Source of the DNA: Trichoplax sp. H2 | Taxonomy: Eukaryota; Placozoa; Uniplacotomia; Trichoplacea | Length of the DNA stretch: 64,000 nt | NCBI GenBank assembly: GCA_003344405.1 | Contig: NOWV01000050.1 | Location: 248,001-312,000, forward strand | Direction of reading: 5' to 3' | Part shown: positions 36,011 to 59,546 of the stretch, piece by piece | How the letters are laid out: every line of letters begins with the position of its first letter | How positions within the stretch are numbered: the stretch's first letter is position 1 | Translations under genes and position numbers: made by a program | Notes under the pieces: generated by a model | Told to the model about the DNA's origin: nothing | Databases searched by the model: none | The model's input: only the letters and a program-made list of their open reading frames with translations

Positions 36011-39000
36011 TACAAAAAGTATTTCTAAGAGGATAATGTTCGTTAGTCAGCGATCTGATAGTTACTGAACCTCTGTTAAATGAGCACATTATCGTAAACC
36101 GTCAGTAAAGCGACGGGAGTTTGCACTAGTCTCTCTAAAAATGAGAAGGTGAATCTTTATCTACACCGTACGTTCTGGTCTTATCCTTAACTCTTCGAAA
36201 TGATCATCTATACACGATCCAATTCTTATAGTTAGCTCTAAATCAAATGTTAGCGTTGTTACCTTAGCAATTCAAAAAATCTTAATTTACACTAATTTCT
36301 CTTCATAAAAAGACTAGCACTATTGATTGATTTTTTGTTGAATTAGTTAACTGAAAAATGAAAACAATAATGATGATTTCAGCGGAAGTAGATCCTTGAT
36401 ATGGCGAAATATTAAACTGATCTAATATTCCCACCTGGAATAAAGCAAACAATATCAGATGATCTCTAATATAGATAGATGCTATGGTGATCGAAATAAC
36501 ATCCCTGACCATATCAAATGTTCTGAGAATAAATTATAAATTTCATTTTATTGCTCATATTTTCTAGCATAATTTACATACAAAATTAATAGATACCGAT
36601 GAAAATGCTCATATATACTGTAAAGCAATGAAAACAAGTATTACAAATTTCGTTTAATTAATCATCTTAGCTTTCCTACAACTATTCCATTTTCATCACA
36701 ATTTAGATCTTATTTTTATAGCAACTATCTGAATCATATCGAATATAACGAAAACAATTATAAATTGCATATTATTATTTTATTCGCCCAAGTATCATAT
36801 CTCTTATAATAAAAAATTTTATAGCGATAACAACTAATCCTTGATGTAAAACCAATAGCTGTTATGATTGATTGATGGCATTATTACTTGCATTTTAATA
36901 TCATAGTAAAATATTTAAAATAGTAACATATACTATCATGTGTGATTAATAGCCTTTCCATCAATAAGATTCTTACTGAGCGGTATCATTTTTTTTAATC
37001 CTGTCTATTCAAGTATTATTCGAAGATGAGCCTTAAGAAATACGCATTGATCTCTTTATAGTTAATTTTCATTGGCATAAAGTTTTTTATAGACTATACC
37101 GGTAGCATTTACTACCTAATTTTGATTCTATAATACTTAGTAGCATTGAATTTTATCTAATATGGACAACAGTAACGCTATAAATCACTATTGTTCAATA
37201 TAAAATTATTATAGTTATAATCTATCGTGACAATGCATACAGGAACAGATTGAAATCAATCATAGCAAATCAAGAAAAATAATTTATATAATTAATCAGT
37301 CGATTTAATCATGCTAATGATAGGAAGATCTATGTATTTTGTTATTGATTTACAAAAAACATGCATTGAAAATTTACAATCCCTTAAATGTCGTTGATGG
37401 CTATAGATTATAACGACATCGTTGTACCTTTATTACAGCTTACTGCAATATCCTATCAATGATAATTACGTAAACTGATGTTCTCCTTCTACTAATTTAA
37501 AAAACACAGAAATCAAAAATTGCATTGTTATAGATTGCTTTAAAAATCGATAATACTAAGCTTTTATCTATATCATTATGGGTGAATATTAAAACATTTA
37601 AACACACTGAATATAGTAATTACCGCATTACTAACGAACTAGCACCGTTCTACCTAGCCTAGGATATAATTTGGCCTCCTCTTTTTCGTACGACAGCGCA
37701 TAACTGTAATACTTTACTCGCATCATTAAATCTTATCACTAAGTAGATTTATTAGCAAATTTAAATCATTTTATATACTATTTCTACCTTAGGACGTTAC
37801 GCTTTAGGGCAACTCGAATAAACCCATTCTTTCTATTAATTAAAAATTAACACAGCATACATTGATGCTTATAAATCAATGATTCGGTAAGCTATAACGT
37901 AAAATAATTTTAACCGTTCTGCTTAGCTCAAGACATAACATTGATCAGTAAACCGTTTTAAATATCAATGCAGAAATAGCCTAACACAATAAAGTTATAA
38001 TCACCGTTCATAATATAATATTGTTATGAACGAGTGATTTTTTATAGTACTACCATCGCCATATAATTTTTTCTAGATAAGTTATCAGGAAAGTAACCGA
38101 CAATGACAATTTGATCTATAGTTTTATACATATTTTGTATAGATAGCATATATTTCTAAAGATGTATTTAAGCAATGTCGGATGTTTAAGTAGCTAAATA
38201 ACAAATTAGCTCGTACTTCAGTAAAAATACTATATGTTTCGTACGTACTGTGCTTTATCCAAGTAGATACGAGTACAACATTAGCTGTGGCTTTTAATGA
38301 TACGATCGTCATAATTTCTAGTTATACAGTCGGTAAGATGCTGAAATGGCTTATCAAGTTGTAGATCTATTGGTTTACGGCCACTTCAAATCTTTGCTTG
38401 TTACAGATGCAGATTGCATTGCTTCATAATATATCAATTTCTTTTTTTCTCCTTGATAGTATTTAATTTCATTTAAAGGCTAAATTGAAGACTCCATTCA
38501 TTAAACAAAAATAAGGGTAAACATCAACAATTAATCCGCATCTGCATTCATAATTTAATGCTGTACTGTAGACCATTTAATACTAGTAATAAAGCATATA
38601 ACTGAATTTAAGTATGTCTTCTACTGTATTTAAGATAAACTTGATTCATCCATTCATATCAGACGTCTGTCATTATTTATTTACAGCACAATATCGATTT
38701 AATAAATTAAGCCGTCTTCCAATTCTAACATGGTACTGTTTAGTTCAATTTTGAGAAGTGGGGCAAAGGCATCGACTCAGGCATCATTCTACTCTTGCAC
38801 TCTAAATTAATCATGCCTGACATATTATAGATTTTCAAAATATAAAATGTAATAAAAGATTTTTTCTTACTTACAATTTCACGTAACTCAATGACAATCA
38901 ATCTCTTACACAATTGAGAAATAAGAATCCATAATACTGATACGTTTTTATCATAACTATGACGTACAATCAAGGTATACAGTAAATAGATATAAATCGG

Positions 39001-40776
39001 AATTTATTATCAATAGAAGGCTACGTTTACAATATTTGCAATAGCGCTCTAAAGTTGCATTAAAATATTGCTATGTGTGCCTTAGACTGATGATTACACC
39101 CGCTCCATATACCTTGCGTTATACCTTCTATTTTCAGCACTGAGAAAAGAATAGGATAACTAACACCTCTAATTTATATTATATACATATTTAATAATAA
39201 GTACTTTGCCACCTTATTCGGTATAATAAAGTTAATCTTATATTATTCTAGGAAATGTACGAGTTATATTCCTTCTCAATGTAACTGAAAACGTTTGAAG
39301 TTAACACTATGGATGATTTCCAATATGCGTAACCCCAATTATTGTAAAGGAATCAATACAAATTCTATTTGTGTACTTTACATTCCAGTAAACAATAGTT
39401 AGAACAGGTTTAGCTTACTGAATGCGTCTTTCATTGATATATAATACATGCTTTTACTTAATGTTTAATTGAATGACTTACACAATTCTTTTTATAGGTA
39501 ATCTGCCTGTAATATGTTTTAATATATACTAATATAGGTTCTTAAAAAGGGCTATAAAATTCATCGGTCAATATTTTTTTGGTACGCCATAAACAGCGGT
39601 TGCCTTGTTAAATTTTGTAAGTATTGTTATTGATAACTACAAATTCTATCTGCGCAATAATTCATTAATTTGTTAATAAACAAATGAATCAGTCTAACCA
39701 ATTAACCCTTTACTCGCAATCAAGTTATAGAGTTGTACAATTTTACCGGGCTATTTCAGTATCTAAATTACGAATAAATCTATACTATCATAGTTAACCA
39801 TTATCTATTTGTTACAGGATTATTTTAATTCTTAATAAACTACATGCATTCAAAAATTACACGATAGAAAATTCTTGAGAATTTAATTAGGATCACCATA
39901 TAAACAATCATTTATTCTTTAATAACTGAGTAATTTCAGCAATAATTCTACATAGTCAGACTACCGGTATGTTACATCATTATATGACACCTATAACATA
40001 CTGTGCATATCCATTGTGAATAATAAATTGATATAACGATATTCATTTAGGTGCTATTGAATTATGTTATCATTCCTTAAGATAACACAAAGTGCACTAT
40101 AAGAATTATTCATTAAGCTTATAAAAATCGATATAGATAGATAATTCCTCACATAAAAAACGTCTAGATTATGATAAAGGTCCAATCATCACCTGCCCAT
40201 ACGTATAGAGAATACTTGATTATTATTATAAGGTTACAAATTGATCAAACAAGCATCTCTTACTTTAGAATTAGCGTTTTTAAAAAATAATTCATAGTTA
40301 TGATCTTAGTTCCTCATTATCTTACCAAAGTTAATTGACTCGTTTAAAAGTATCTGAATTTTTTTACAGTTAATATGCAAGTTGTTACTCCAGTATTCAT
40401 ACATATGTGCATTTGAATTTAATCACAATAAATTTATATTAAATCAGTTTCATAACCAAGATATAACGTTTGAATATCTTTGATAGATAGTCAAGTAATC
40501 ACCTATTATCTGCTATGGAAGACCATACATCAGTCGTGCAGGATAAATTGTGTATTTCGAAGCAGAACATACGCTAACAGCAGTTATTTTAGCATAAATT
40601 CTATCGTATTTATGCATATAAATTTAACGTAGCTGTAGAAGTCTATATGAATGAATCTGTGTTGTGAATTGGTCTAATTCAATATCTCATCAGTAACAGC
40701 ATTTAGTATTTTTTCATTTTAATTCACTCTCCCGCCGATATTATTCAACCATTTTTCATTATTAATCCTACTGATA
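36011..40776. other. Intergenic, downstream of GC3; no gene recognised
   Basis: AT-rich spacer holding the GC3 3'UTR near its right end. A minus-strand frame at 38124-38312 contains HSTYETYSIFTEVRANL, faintly like the third cyclase exon, but lacks matching splice sites and the Gly-Gly of the family. A possible minus-strand terminal frame at 38740-38814 does not fit any GC3 phase. Confidence 0.45.
38000..38038. repeat. Imperfect hairpin, 14-15 base arms
   Basis: Arms atcaccgttcataa and ttatgaacgagtgat pair with one extra base, around a 10-base AT-rich loop. The function is unknown; it may be the remnant of a small foldback element. Confidence 0.7.
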
Positions 40777-51703
<10,927 letters not shown>

Positions 51704-52671
51704 AATTTTTTTTAAATAGAGAAGATTTTTACAACGACTCCTTTATTTCGATTTTGAATTTTCACTTGGGATTACGACCAGATGGAAGGATTGCGTTATG
51801 ACCTGATTGAATATTGGTAGGTCGTTATTTGGCCATCAAGAGATTGTCACGACAATTATTTTCCAAATAGTACCTAGTCAATTTTCTTTTTAAAAATAGT
51901 AAGACAGTAACTAGGTATAATAATAGTCCATGAAAAGTAGACTAGATGAGCAATAGTAATTTTATCCAATAAGGAGAATAAGATCAAGGACCTTTACTAA
52001 GTAGTCACTGCCACTGAAGCATAACAGAATGTATTAATCAATCCATCTATTCATGTAGGATGTTGCGGAAGGGAAAATATAAGATTAAGGCTATAGATAG
52101 TTCTAGTTGTAATTAAGTTAAAGAGATCAGCTGTAAGCAATGATCATAAAGTGATGATGATAGGTGATACTGTTAATAAAATGAATTGTGCTATATAAGT
52201 AAATGAAATAATAGCTATTCTTCCTTTGATACCATGTTATTGGAATCGTGAATTATATTTAAAGAATAGCTTTAATGTTAAAGTTCAAATGAGTATCCAA
52301 TCATGAGTTAGAAATCAAAGACAGTTGAAAAATATAGGATATAAAGTTAAAAATAAGATAACGGAAGGAAAGTAAACGCGATTGAAAGGCTACACGATTA
52401 AAATGATGTGATATCCTTCAAAGTGGCAACTTTAGATGATAAAATCTTGAGTCAATATGAGTCAATAGCTAAAAAAATTATTCAACTAAAAATTTCTTAC
52501 TTCAATTTGATAAGATAGATTTTTGTACCGAATCTTTTTCTCCAATTTTAGATTGATATCGTGATTGCTATTCTATACAGTATTTTCCCATTTCCTTCAG
52601 AAAAATGTTCCTTTAAGATAATTTATGACTACATCAAAGTATTTTATTGGCACCAGATCGATCTGTTCAAT

Positions 52672-52767
52672 TCTCTTCTGTCGCGCTTTCTTTCTCTCGC
52701 ACGCACTCGCTCTCACCGCTGCCTACATGTATATCTCACTCTCTCTCTCTCTCTCTTCTTCCATATA
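52672..52767. repeat. CT/GA-rich low-complexity tract
   Basis: The plus strand is almost pure pyrimidine with TCTC repeats and a (CT)n run near 52735-52762. It is also locally GC-richer (cgcacgcactcgctctcacc). On the minus strand this is a GAGA-rich tract about 1 kb upstream of the GC3 start codon, so it could be part of that gene's promoter or 5' untranslated exon. Confidence 0.85.
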
Positions 52768-55700
52768 AAAATTCCCTAACGACTGAATTTTGCAGCACTA
52801 TATGGCGATGTTGAATCAATAAAATTGAGAAAAAATTAATGAGTAAAACAAGATTGGAAAAAGAAAATTAAACAATAACAAGAATGAACAACGATATTGC
52901 AATACTTTTGATACTAACTATATCATGAGTAATTTGGATCGTACTTATTGTAACATGACCACAATACCTATTATCAATATTATTCACTATCTTATTTAAA
53001 GTAATAATTGGATATTATATACCGTTAATTACCAAGTAGACGATGAAAAATAATAGATAAACAACAGAAAATAGTAGTGGACAATGTCACATTATCAATT
53101 TACAATCAACAGATTGAATGACAATAAGATATAAATATTAGGTCATCTTTTATTGATATCATCATCGAGAATTTTTTTCCATTTTTAAACTATAACCTCG
53201 AGATTCTAATTTATAAATAATCCACGTAGGTCAAAGAAAGAAATAGATAGTTAACTATAGCTATGTCAGTTTTAAAATTAGCCTAAATAAAGCCATTTCC
53301 AGAGAAATCAATTTCTTCAAAATTGTCTAGACCATAATATTTCTGTTAACAGAATATTCCTACTGAATTTAGCGAGTTTTTTTTCCTTTATTTAATAATC
53401 GTTGTCAACTTGATAATTTATATTTAATCATAAAATGTACAAAATAAATATGGTAGAGCTATAACATACCTTTTATTTTTACGAATAATAATTATGATTT
53501 ATAACGCACCTAACATGATATATATATAGCATAATGCTGATGTAATTTGACCGCTACTTGGGATATATTACGCGTAATCGTGCAAATAATCAACTTATAA
53601 TATAAAATATATATAACAGATGTATTTAGCTTCTCATGACAGCAGATAGCAGTTAGTGTTTTATATTACATGGTATTCAGAAATGATGAAGTTTACCTTT
53701 CTTGGCCTAGCATAGCTTTGTTAACAATTAATAACAGTCATGATTCTTAATATCGGCTATCTTACCAGGAAGTGGATATATGTTATATACGTAGATAATA
53801 CGAAGATCAGGTATTTCTCAGCTAAAATGACTATTTATAATGAATAATGCAGTAGCTATGATCCCATAGTATCTCATTATGAAAGGGATAATTTGAATTA
53901 CTTCGTTAAAATGACTAGCTATAGTTAATCCTGTAACGGTTATATTTTATATGATATTATGCCTTATATAGAAAGAATACTATAAATTTAGCTTGTCTAA
54001 ATGACTACTGATACGGGTACTTTTAGTTAGTATTGTAGCAATTTTGGTTCTAGATCGTTCTCGATTCTCATTATGAAAGGTATATTGCGCAGCTAAAGAT
54101 ATTTTAATTTTAGAGCTGTAACGGTTCATGAGCTATCACAATATAGTAAAACAGATAATATGAATATCATTTGGCCCAGTAAAGATGCTTTCAAAATTAA
54201 TGGAGTTTTTAACTATATTATTTAGGTGATCTGAAAGAAGATAATATCTATTAAGATCATAGCTACCTTTAGGTCCATTTAAAATCAACAGTAGTTATAA
54301 TTCTCAATTATATGCCGTGTCAAATCATATTGCAAATCTATAAACACTCTTAGCTAGATGCAGCTATAGTTTACTGTTAATTTCAGCTACGATTCTGCAT
54401 AACATGTTAAACCATACAATAAATCATGTGAATAAGTCTTGCTTAGACTTCGCCATCCGGATTTTATAATCAACAACAGTTATAGTTTCATAATAAGCAA
54501 GAGTTTGTTAGCACTCGTTCTCAAAGCATATTTTACTGTTAGTAACTGTAATCATCATGAACGAATAATAGAAGTATTTTTACGGCTAAGCTTATCTTCA
54601 TTTGCAGTAAAGAATGCTTACTAGCCTGTAAACATGAGGTAGATGTAGTTTAAATTACTCGTTTAATTGATCTTGATTTACCATTAAGTACAGTTGTAAA
54701 TTTGTAGTATACATCGAATTACGGAGAGAATAATGAACATTATATGTCTAAATTTATTCTTTAATTCATGGTCATAGAGGAATATTTGGTCGTAAAGTGA
54801 ATCCATAAAATAATGGTTGGTTAAATAATAGCTCACATACTCGTATGAGAAAAGATTACTGCTTGCTATTTGTCTCTAGATATAAAATTCCGTAAAAGAA
54901 GATACGGTAATTTACTTGCGAGGTGGCACATTTACAACCGCCCATCTTTTTCGATGATTTATTTGTTATATTTATCAAATTCATGCTTATTTCAGTGATC
55001 TATTTTTATAAAATGTCCGATATACGTATCGATAGATGCTATGATTTTATCGACAAATTTGAACGTTTGGAAAACTTATTTTTATCAAATATTTCAAATT
55101 TTTCAACTTTAACCAGCATGGATGCAATCTATTATACGCTGGCTATAGGTTGATTGAAGTTCAATTGTAAACATTAACATGGTAACATATTAGAAAAATA
55201 GACTGCTACTGTAATTGTATTGAACGTAATAAGAGTTTAGTTTAACATCTGCTTGCGATTTTCTTTACATCTTTTCAGTTGGACACAAGATAATGTATTT
55301 CTGAACTCTTGTGATGACTTTACCTAATCATTCCACCATAAAGAAACCAAATGAAAAGAGGCTTATAAGGAGATCTACGCCGATACAACATGATTATCAC
55401 TATCAAACGGATGAATGTTTAACAATTTCATACTTTCCATGTTAGGTAGTTTCCTTTTCTACGCCTACATAATCGATTTAGCATTACTAGCAGTTAGCAA
55501 TATCAAGTTATCTGAAGCTACATGACGTTAATCATATAACGAAAATAGCCCTAATAAGTAGAAGAAAAATACATTCAAATATGTTTTACTTAGACATACG
55601 TATCGTTTGACTAGTCTCGATGATTCAAAAAAGATTTATTACGAAGGTAATGATTAATGTCATAATCATAAATAATTTGGTGATGATATGGAAAATGAGG

Positions 55701-57821
55701 AAGAAGACCTATATTCAATGTTAGATAGTAAAACAGACCTATAATTATTTAGGAATTAGGTCATCATCTTTCATTGGTATTGGTTTCTAATAATTGTGAT
55801 CATAATAGTAACCCAATATGAAGGTATCAAGAAGTGTAAAATAATACAGTATACGTCAAAGACTAATCATTAGAGAAGAATGACAGTGGAATATTTATAG
55901 CTAATACAATGCATTATTAATGATTGATTACATAACGTAAGAATAGTTACATTACTTTATGTTATAATGCATTCAGGGTACTATAAAATAATATGTTCAA
56001 CTTATAATCAAGAATAAAAACATTGCCTATCTGCAATACTGGTGAGCCAACCATCTCCATTAATAAATCATTCCATCCCACGATTTAAATTTTGATACAT
56101 GAATTCAATCAAAACAGTAACGGAATAATTACGACTATGACTATTCTCTCTCTTTATTTTCTTGACTTCCTGCCTATTTACTTTCTGTAGGGAGTATTTT
56201 CTTTTCCATCAATAACTCTGAGATGCATGTAGTTCTGTTATAATACGACTACGACGTCATCGTGCTGGTAGTTTTAAACTTCCTGTTATTATTTCTGTTA
56301 CAGATAGAAAAAGAGATGAGTAAATAATACAGACGTGTATCATTGTTATTTAAAAATTCTCTTTAGCGATAAATAACTCACCATATCGATGATAGAAAGC
56401 AACATAGCATACCATGCTAGTGAACTTAGTTTGATGTTTGCCACTCATAAATATTATAATACTGATAAATATGCGCGATCAATTATACCAACTTAAGTAA
56501 TTTCCAATTATGATGCCAATAGCTACTTTGATAGGTTATTCTGCTCTAAAATCAATCGATATTGAATATTATAGGAACGTAATATACACTGTATTTTAGC
56601 TATTAAAAATTTCTCACAAATAATAATTTAATCCAACATTCTTGTAATATCCATGTCAAACCCGCATGAATAGATAAGTCATAATCTAAGTTAAGTAATC
56701 TGAACAAAGTATTTGATCTTTTTGTTTACCATCACCGATATCTTCACAATTTTATTTAAGGACACAGCGCTAATAAAAGCCCTACAGTCTGTGAGACAAA
56801 ATTTCGAAATTAGTAAGTATTGAACATCTTGTTTTATTATTGTTTTAATAATATAATAGCACGGATCTCAAGCATAACACTTACATCTTATTAATTAATT
56901 AGTACTGTACTATCGTCAATATTATTGTAAAGTTACATTATACGCTTACATATTCCCGGTAATGGATATTTTATTTCTCCTGGATATTCAGATATTTAAT
57001 TTACAAGTTCAGTTATTCAAATCATTCATTATTGTGATTAATGTTTTAGCAGCCATCACTAGTGCTACCATTGGTAAGGCTAGAAATTTAAACTAGCATT
57101 GTAGAAACTTGCTGGAGTATACGTATTACAGCATAAATATATGGATAAAATCGTCAATAGATTGTTTGAAATTAATTGTAGTCTAAGGCTAAGAGACGAT
57201 TTACTTCTTCCAATGGTGCCTATCCTTAATTAGATTAATCACTTGTTCATTTTTATTTTTATTTTTTTCTACTTTGGAATCAAATTCGTTGCATATGATT
57301 TCTTTTGCACTTGATTTCGATTTATTTCTTTTCAATAATACGATACAGTAAGATCATAATCTGCAACGCCTGACCTTGTATTGGCTAATAAACTCCGTTA
57401 GTATCCAGCAAGACTGTAGAAACTTCTAATTTCCGCTCCAATTACCTCCATCATCATAGTGCTGCAGTATTAAAATGCTTTCCAGTATATAAGTATAAAC
57501 CCTAAATCCTATATGAAATGATCTTAATAAAGCTTTTAATCTTTTTTGTTGCTAGATAACTTAATTTGTGACATAGAAAACATATTCTTAACATTTGGGA
57601 ATTCATTGTCTAAATATAGTATGGTAAAACTTTCATTAAAAAACATCTATGTGTAGTATTCATATTTGTTTTCCTAAATTAAAATAAATTGTACTACGAT
57701 ATTAAGCAAATCCTAAGATTCACAGCTGCAGTCTGAGGGTGGAGCATTAAGATTTTGTTAGTCTTTTTTTACATTCACTTAATTTATGTTTATTTACACA
57801 GCAGAATTATTATTATTACTC

Positions 57822-57944
57822 CTAACATTGGTAACCTCTATTTATAATGACAAGCACACCAAAAGATGAGCTAAGAATAATGGCAGTGCGAATGCCAACA
57901 AGGCGGTCATAACAAGCAAGGAATATAAGAACTATCAAAAGTAA
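57822..57944 (-). pseudogene. Possible remnant of a seven-helix receptor
   Basis: A 41-codon minus-strand frame between two stops reads a hydrophobic stretch, then ACYDRLVGIRTAIILSSSFG. That resembles the end of helix 3, the DRY-type motif, loop 2 and helix 4 of rhodopsin-family receptors. No neighbouring helices could be aligned in any frame, so it is at best a decayed fragment. In AT-rich DNA such hydrophobic frames also arise by chance. Confidence 0.15.
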
Positions 57945-58739
57945 TTAAGATAATATATTATTGGAGCTTTACTATCTTAATCAGATATGCAATATTAATT
58001 TAAATATTATTGCAAGAAGTAATTAATTGCCCAATTTCATTACATAAAATTGCCAAGATAACGAATCTAAATATAAAGAGTTATCAATAATTTTATTACT
58101 ATTGAAGCACTAATCATTCTACTTTGGGGTAATATCGACACCTTGTAATTTATCAGGCATTTCAAAAGTAGATTGAAACAATTAGATACTAGAATTAAGT
58201 TAATAATATCAGGTGAGGATTTCTACTACGATAGCTACAGCCGTTATGCTCGTACTTGCTATAGCCTTCAATACATAGTGAGCGTATTCTGATATTTTAT
58301 CTTGTTTTTGATCTTCACAATTTAAAAGTGCTATTTATGATTATGGTAGAAAAGTAATTTACTAATAACAGAATAAATTTCACCCTTTCCTATCTTCACT
58401 AAAACGATAACTTATCGGTACTTTAACTTGCCAAAAGATATATCATATTTTTAATGTGATACTTTCTTAAATAATGCTTTCTTAAATAATACTTTCTGCC
58501 TGGTAAGTATAATACACTTATTATTTGGGTATGGAAAAAAAGGTAAACAGAAATTTCTAGAAACTTTTAAAAGTACAATTTTATGATCTGCCGCTGGCTT
58601 TTATTCGAATCATGTTACTGCTAAAGTATTAGATATTATAACTTTTGAAAAATTAGAATAATTAGAATGGGCATATCCGACAAACAACAATGTTCATTAA
58701 ATTTTGAGAGTATTGACAGCTTGAGAAGATAATAATTTA

Positions 58740-59060
58740 TATGCACGCTATATTTCAAGCAATCATGTTTTCCTAAATCATATTGTTAATATTATTCACC
58801 AATATAGTTATAGCTATTAATTTCTGATATATTTCGAGTCTGGATCAGGAATAATATACATGTAAATGATAGTTCAAAAAGGCTTTTACTAGGTCACATT
58901 GTTAATATCAATCAATATCTCAGCAATAACTCTTGAATTTTTAGACTATTTCGAATCTATGTGGACAATAAAAACTTATTTACATGTTTTATAACTCAAG
59001 GAATCATATTCCGCTACAGTAGCTCATGTTGTTAACAATAATCAAACAATAATAGTCACT
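58740..59060. repeat. Diverged repeat, three copies of ~115-130 bases
   Basis: The motifs ctaaatcatattgttaatat, ctaggtcacattgttaatat and tagctcatgttgttaacaat appear at about 58774, 58889 and 59021. Each is preceded by a cAAG/tcaaa...atcat block and followed by a caata-rich block and a tatttcgagtc/tatttcgaatc block in the first two copies. The repeat is old, with many substitutions. Confidence 0.65.
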
Positions 59061-59285
59061 TTGGTATTTATAATGAAGATATATATCGAGATAACTCCAA
59101 TTATTAATTGTAAAAGAAACTAAGTAAACTATTTCGTTATCGTAAACATTAGTACAATCTTACCTCAATATTCTATTTCCATATTTTGATACATGTTTGT
59201 TGATTGTTATAAGACTTTAATGATACGTAATGCTTCTAATGAGATTCTCTTTTTATATTTTATGATATTCTACAATTATATATAG

Positions 59286-59546
59286 CAGCTGCGAAATTAT
59301 TACCCTAAAACTTATAATACTGATAATGCACTTCGAGGTTTACAACTAGGAGGAAACCATGATTCTAATATCAGACTCGCTCCCTCCTTGACAATTGCCT
59401 ACAGTATAAAGCCTAAAGTATTAGTAATCTCATCATTGCCAACACATCACAGTAACCACAAATCTCCTGCAAATTCAGCTACAAAACCCACAGCTTATAT
59501 TATGCTACGATCCTATTCACAGCTGAGTTGCGTAGATATTCATTAA
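59286..59546 (+). CDS. Possible 3' exon, unknown product
   Basis: An 87-codon frame runs from a plausible acceptor (ctacaattatatatag before 59286) to a TAA at 59544-59546. It has no early Met. Its composition is balanced and locally less AT-rich (for example LRGLQLGGNHDSNIRLAPSL), unlike the chance frames around it. An alternative donor (tgc|gtagat) is at 59532. No upstream exon or family could be identified. Confidence 0.22.
   Translation, partial: QLRNYYPKTYNTDNALRGLQLGGNHDSNIRLAPSLTIAYSIKPKVLVISSLPTHHSNHKSPANSATKPTAYIMLRSYSQLSCVDIH

Noticed and set aside
38124-38312. Minus-strand frame with HSTYETYSIFTEVRANL, faintly like cyclase exon 3
   Set aside because: No matching acceptor or donor in the family phase, no GG motif and no accompanying exon 2 or 4; judged coincidence.
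38740-38814. Minus-strand tail MINLECKSRMMPESMPL as an alternative last exon of GC3
   Set aside because: The acceptor would need phase 2, while GC3 exon 3 ends in phase 0; the exon at 40845-40777 fits phase and the WL motif.
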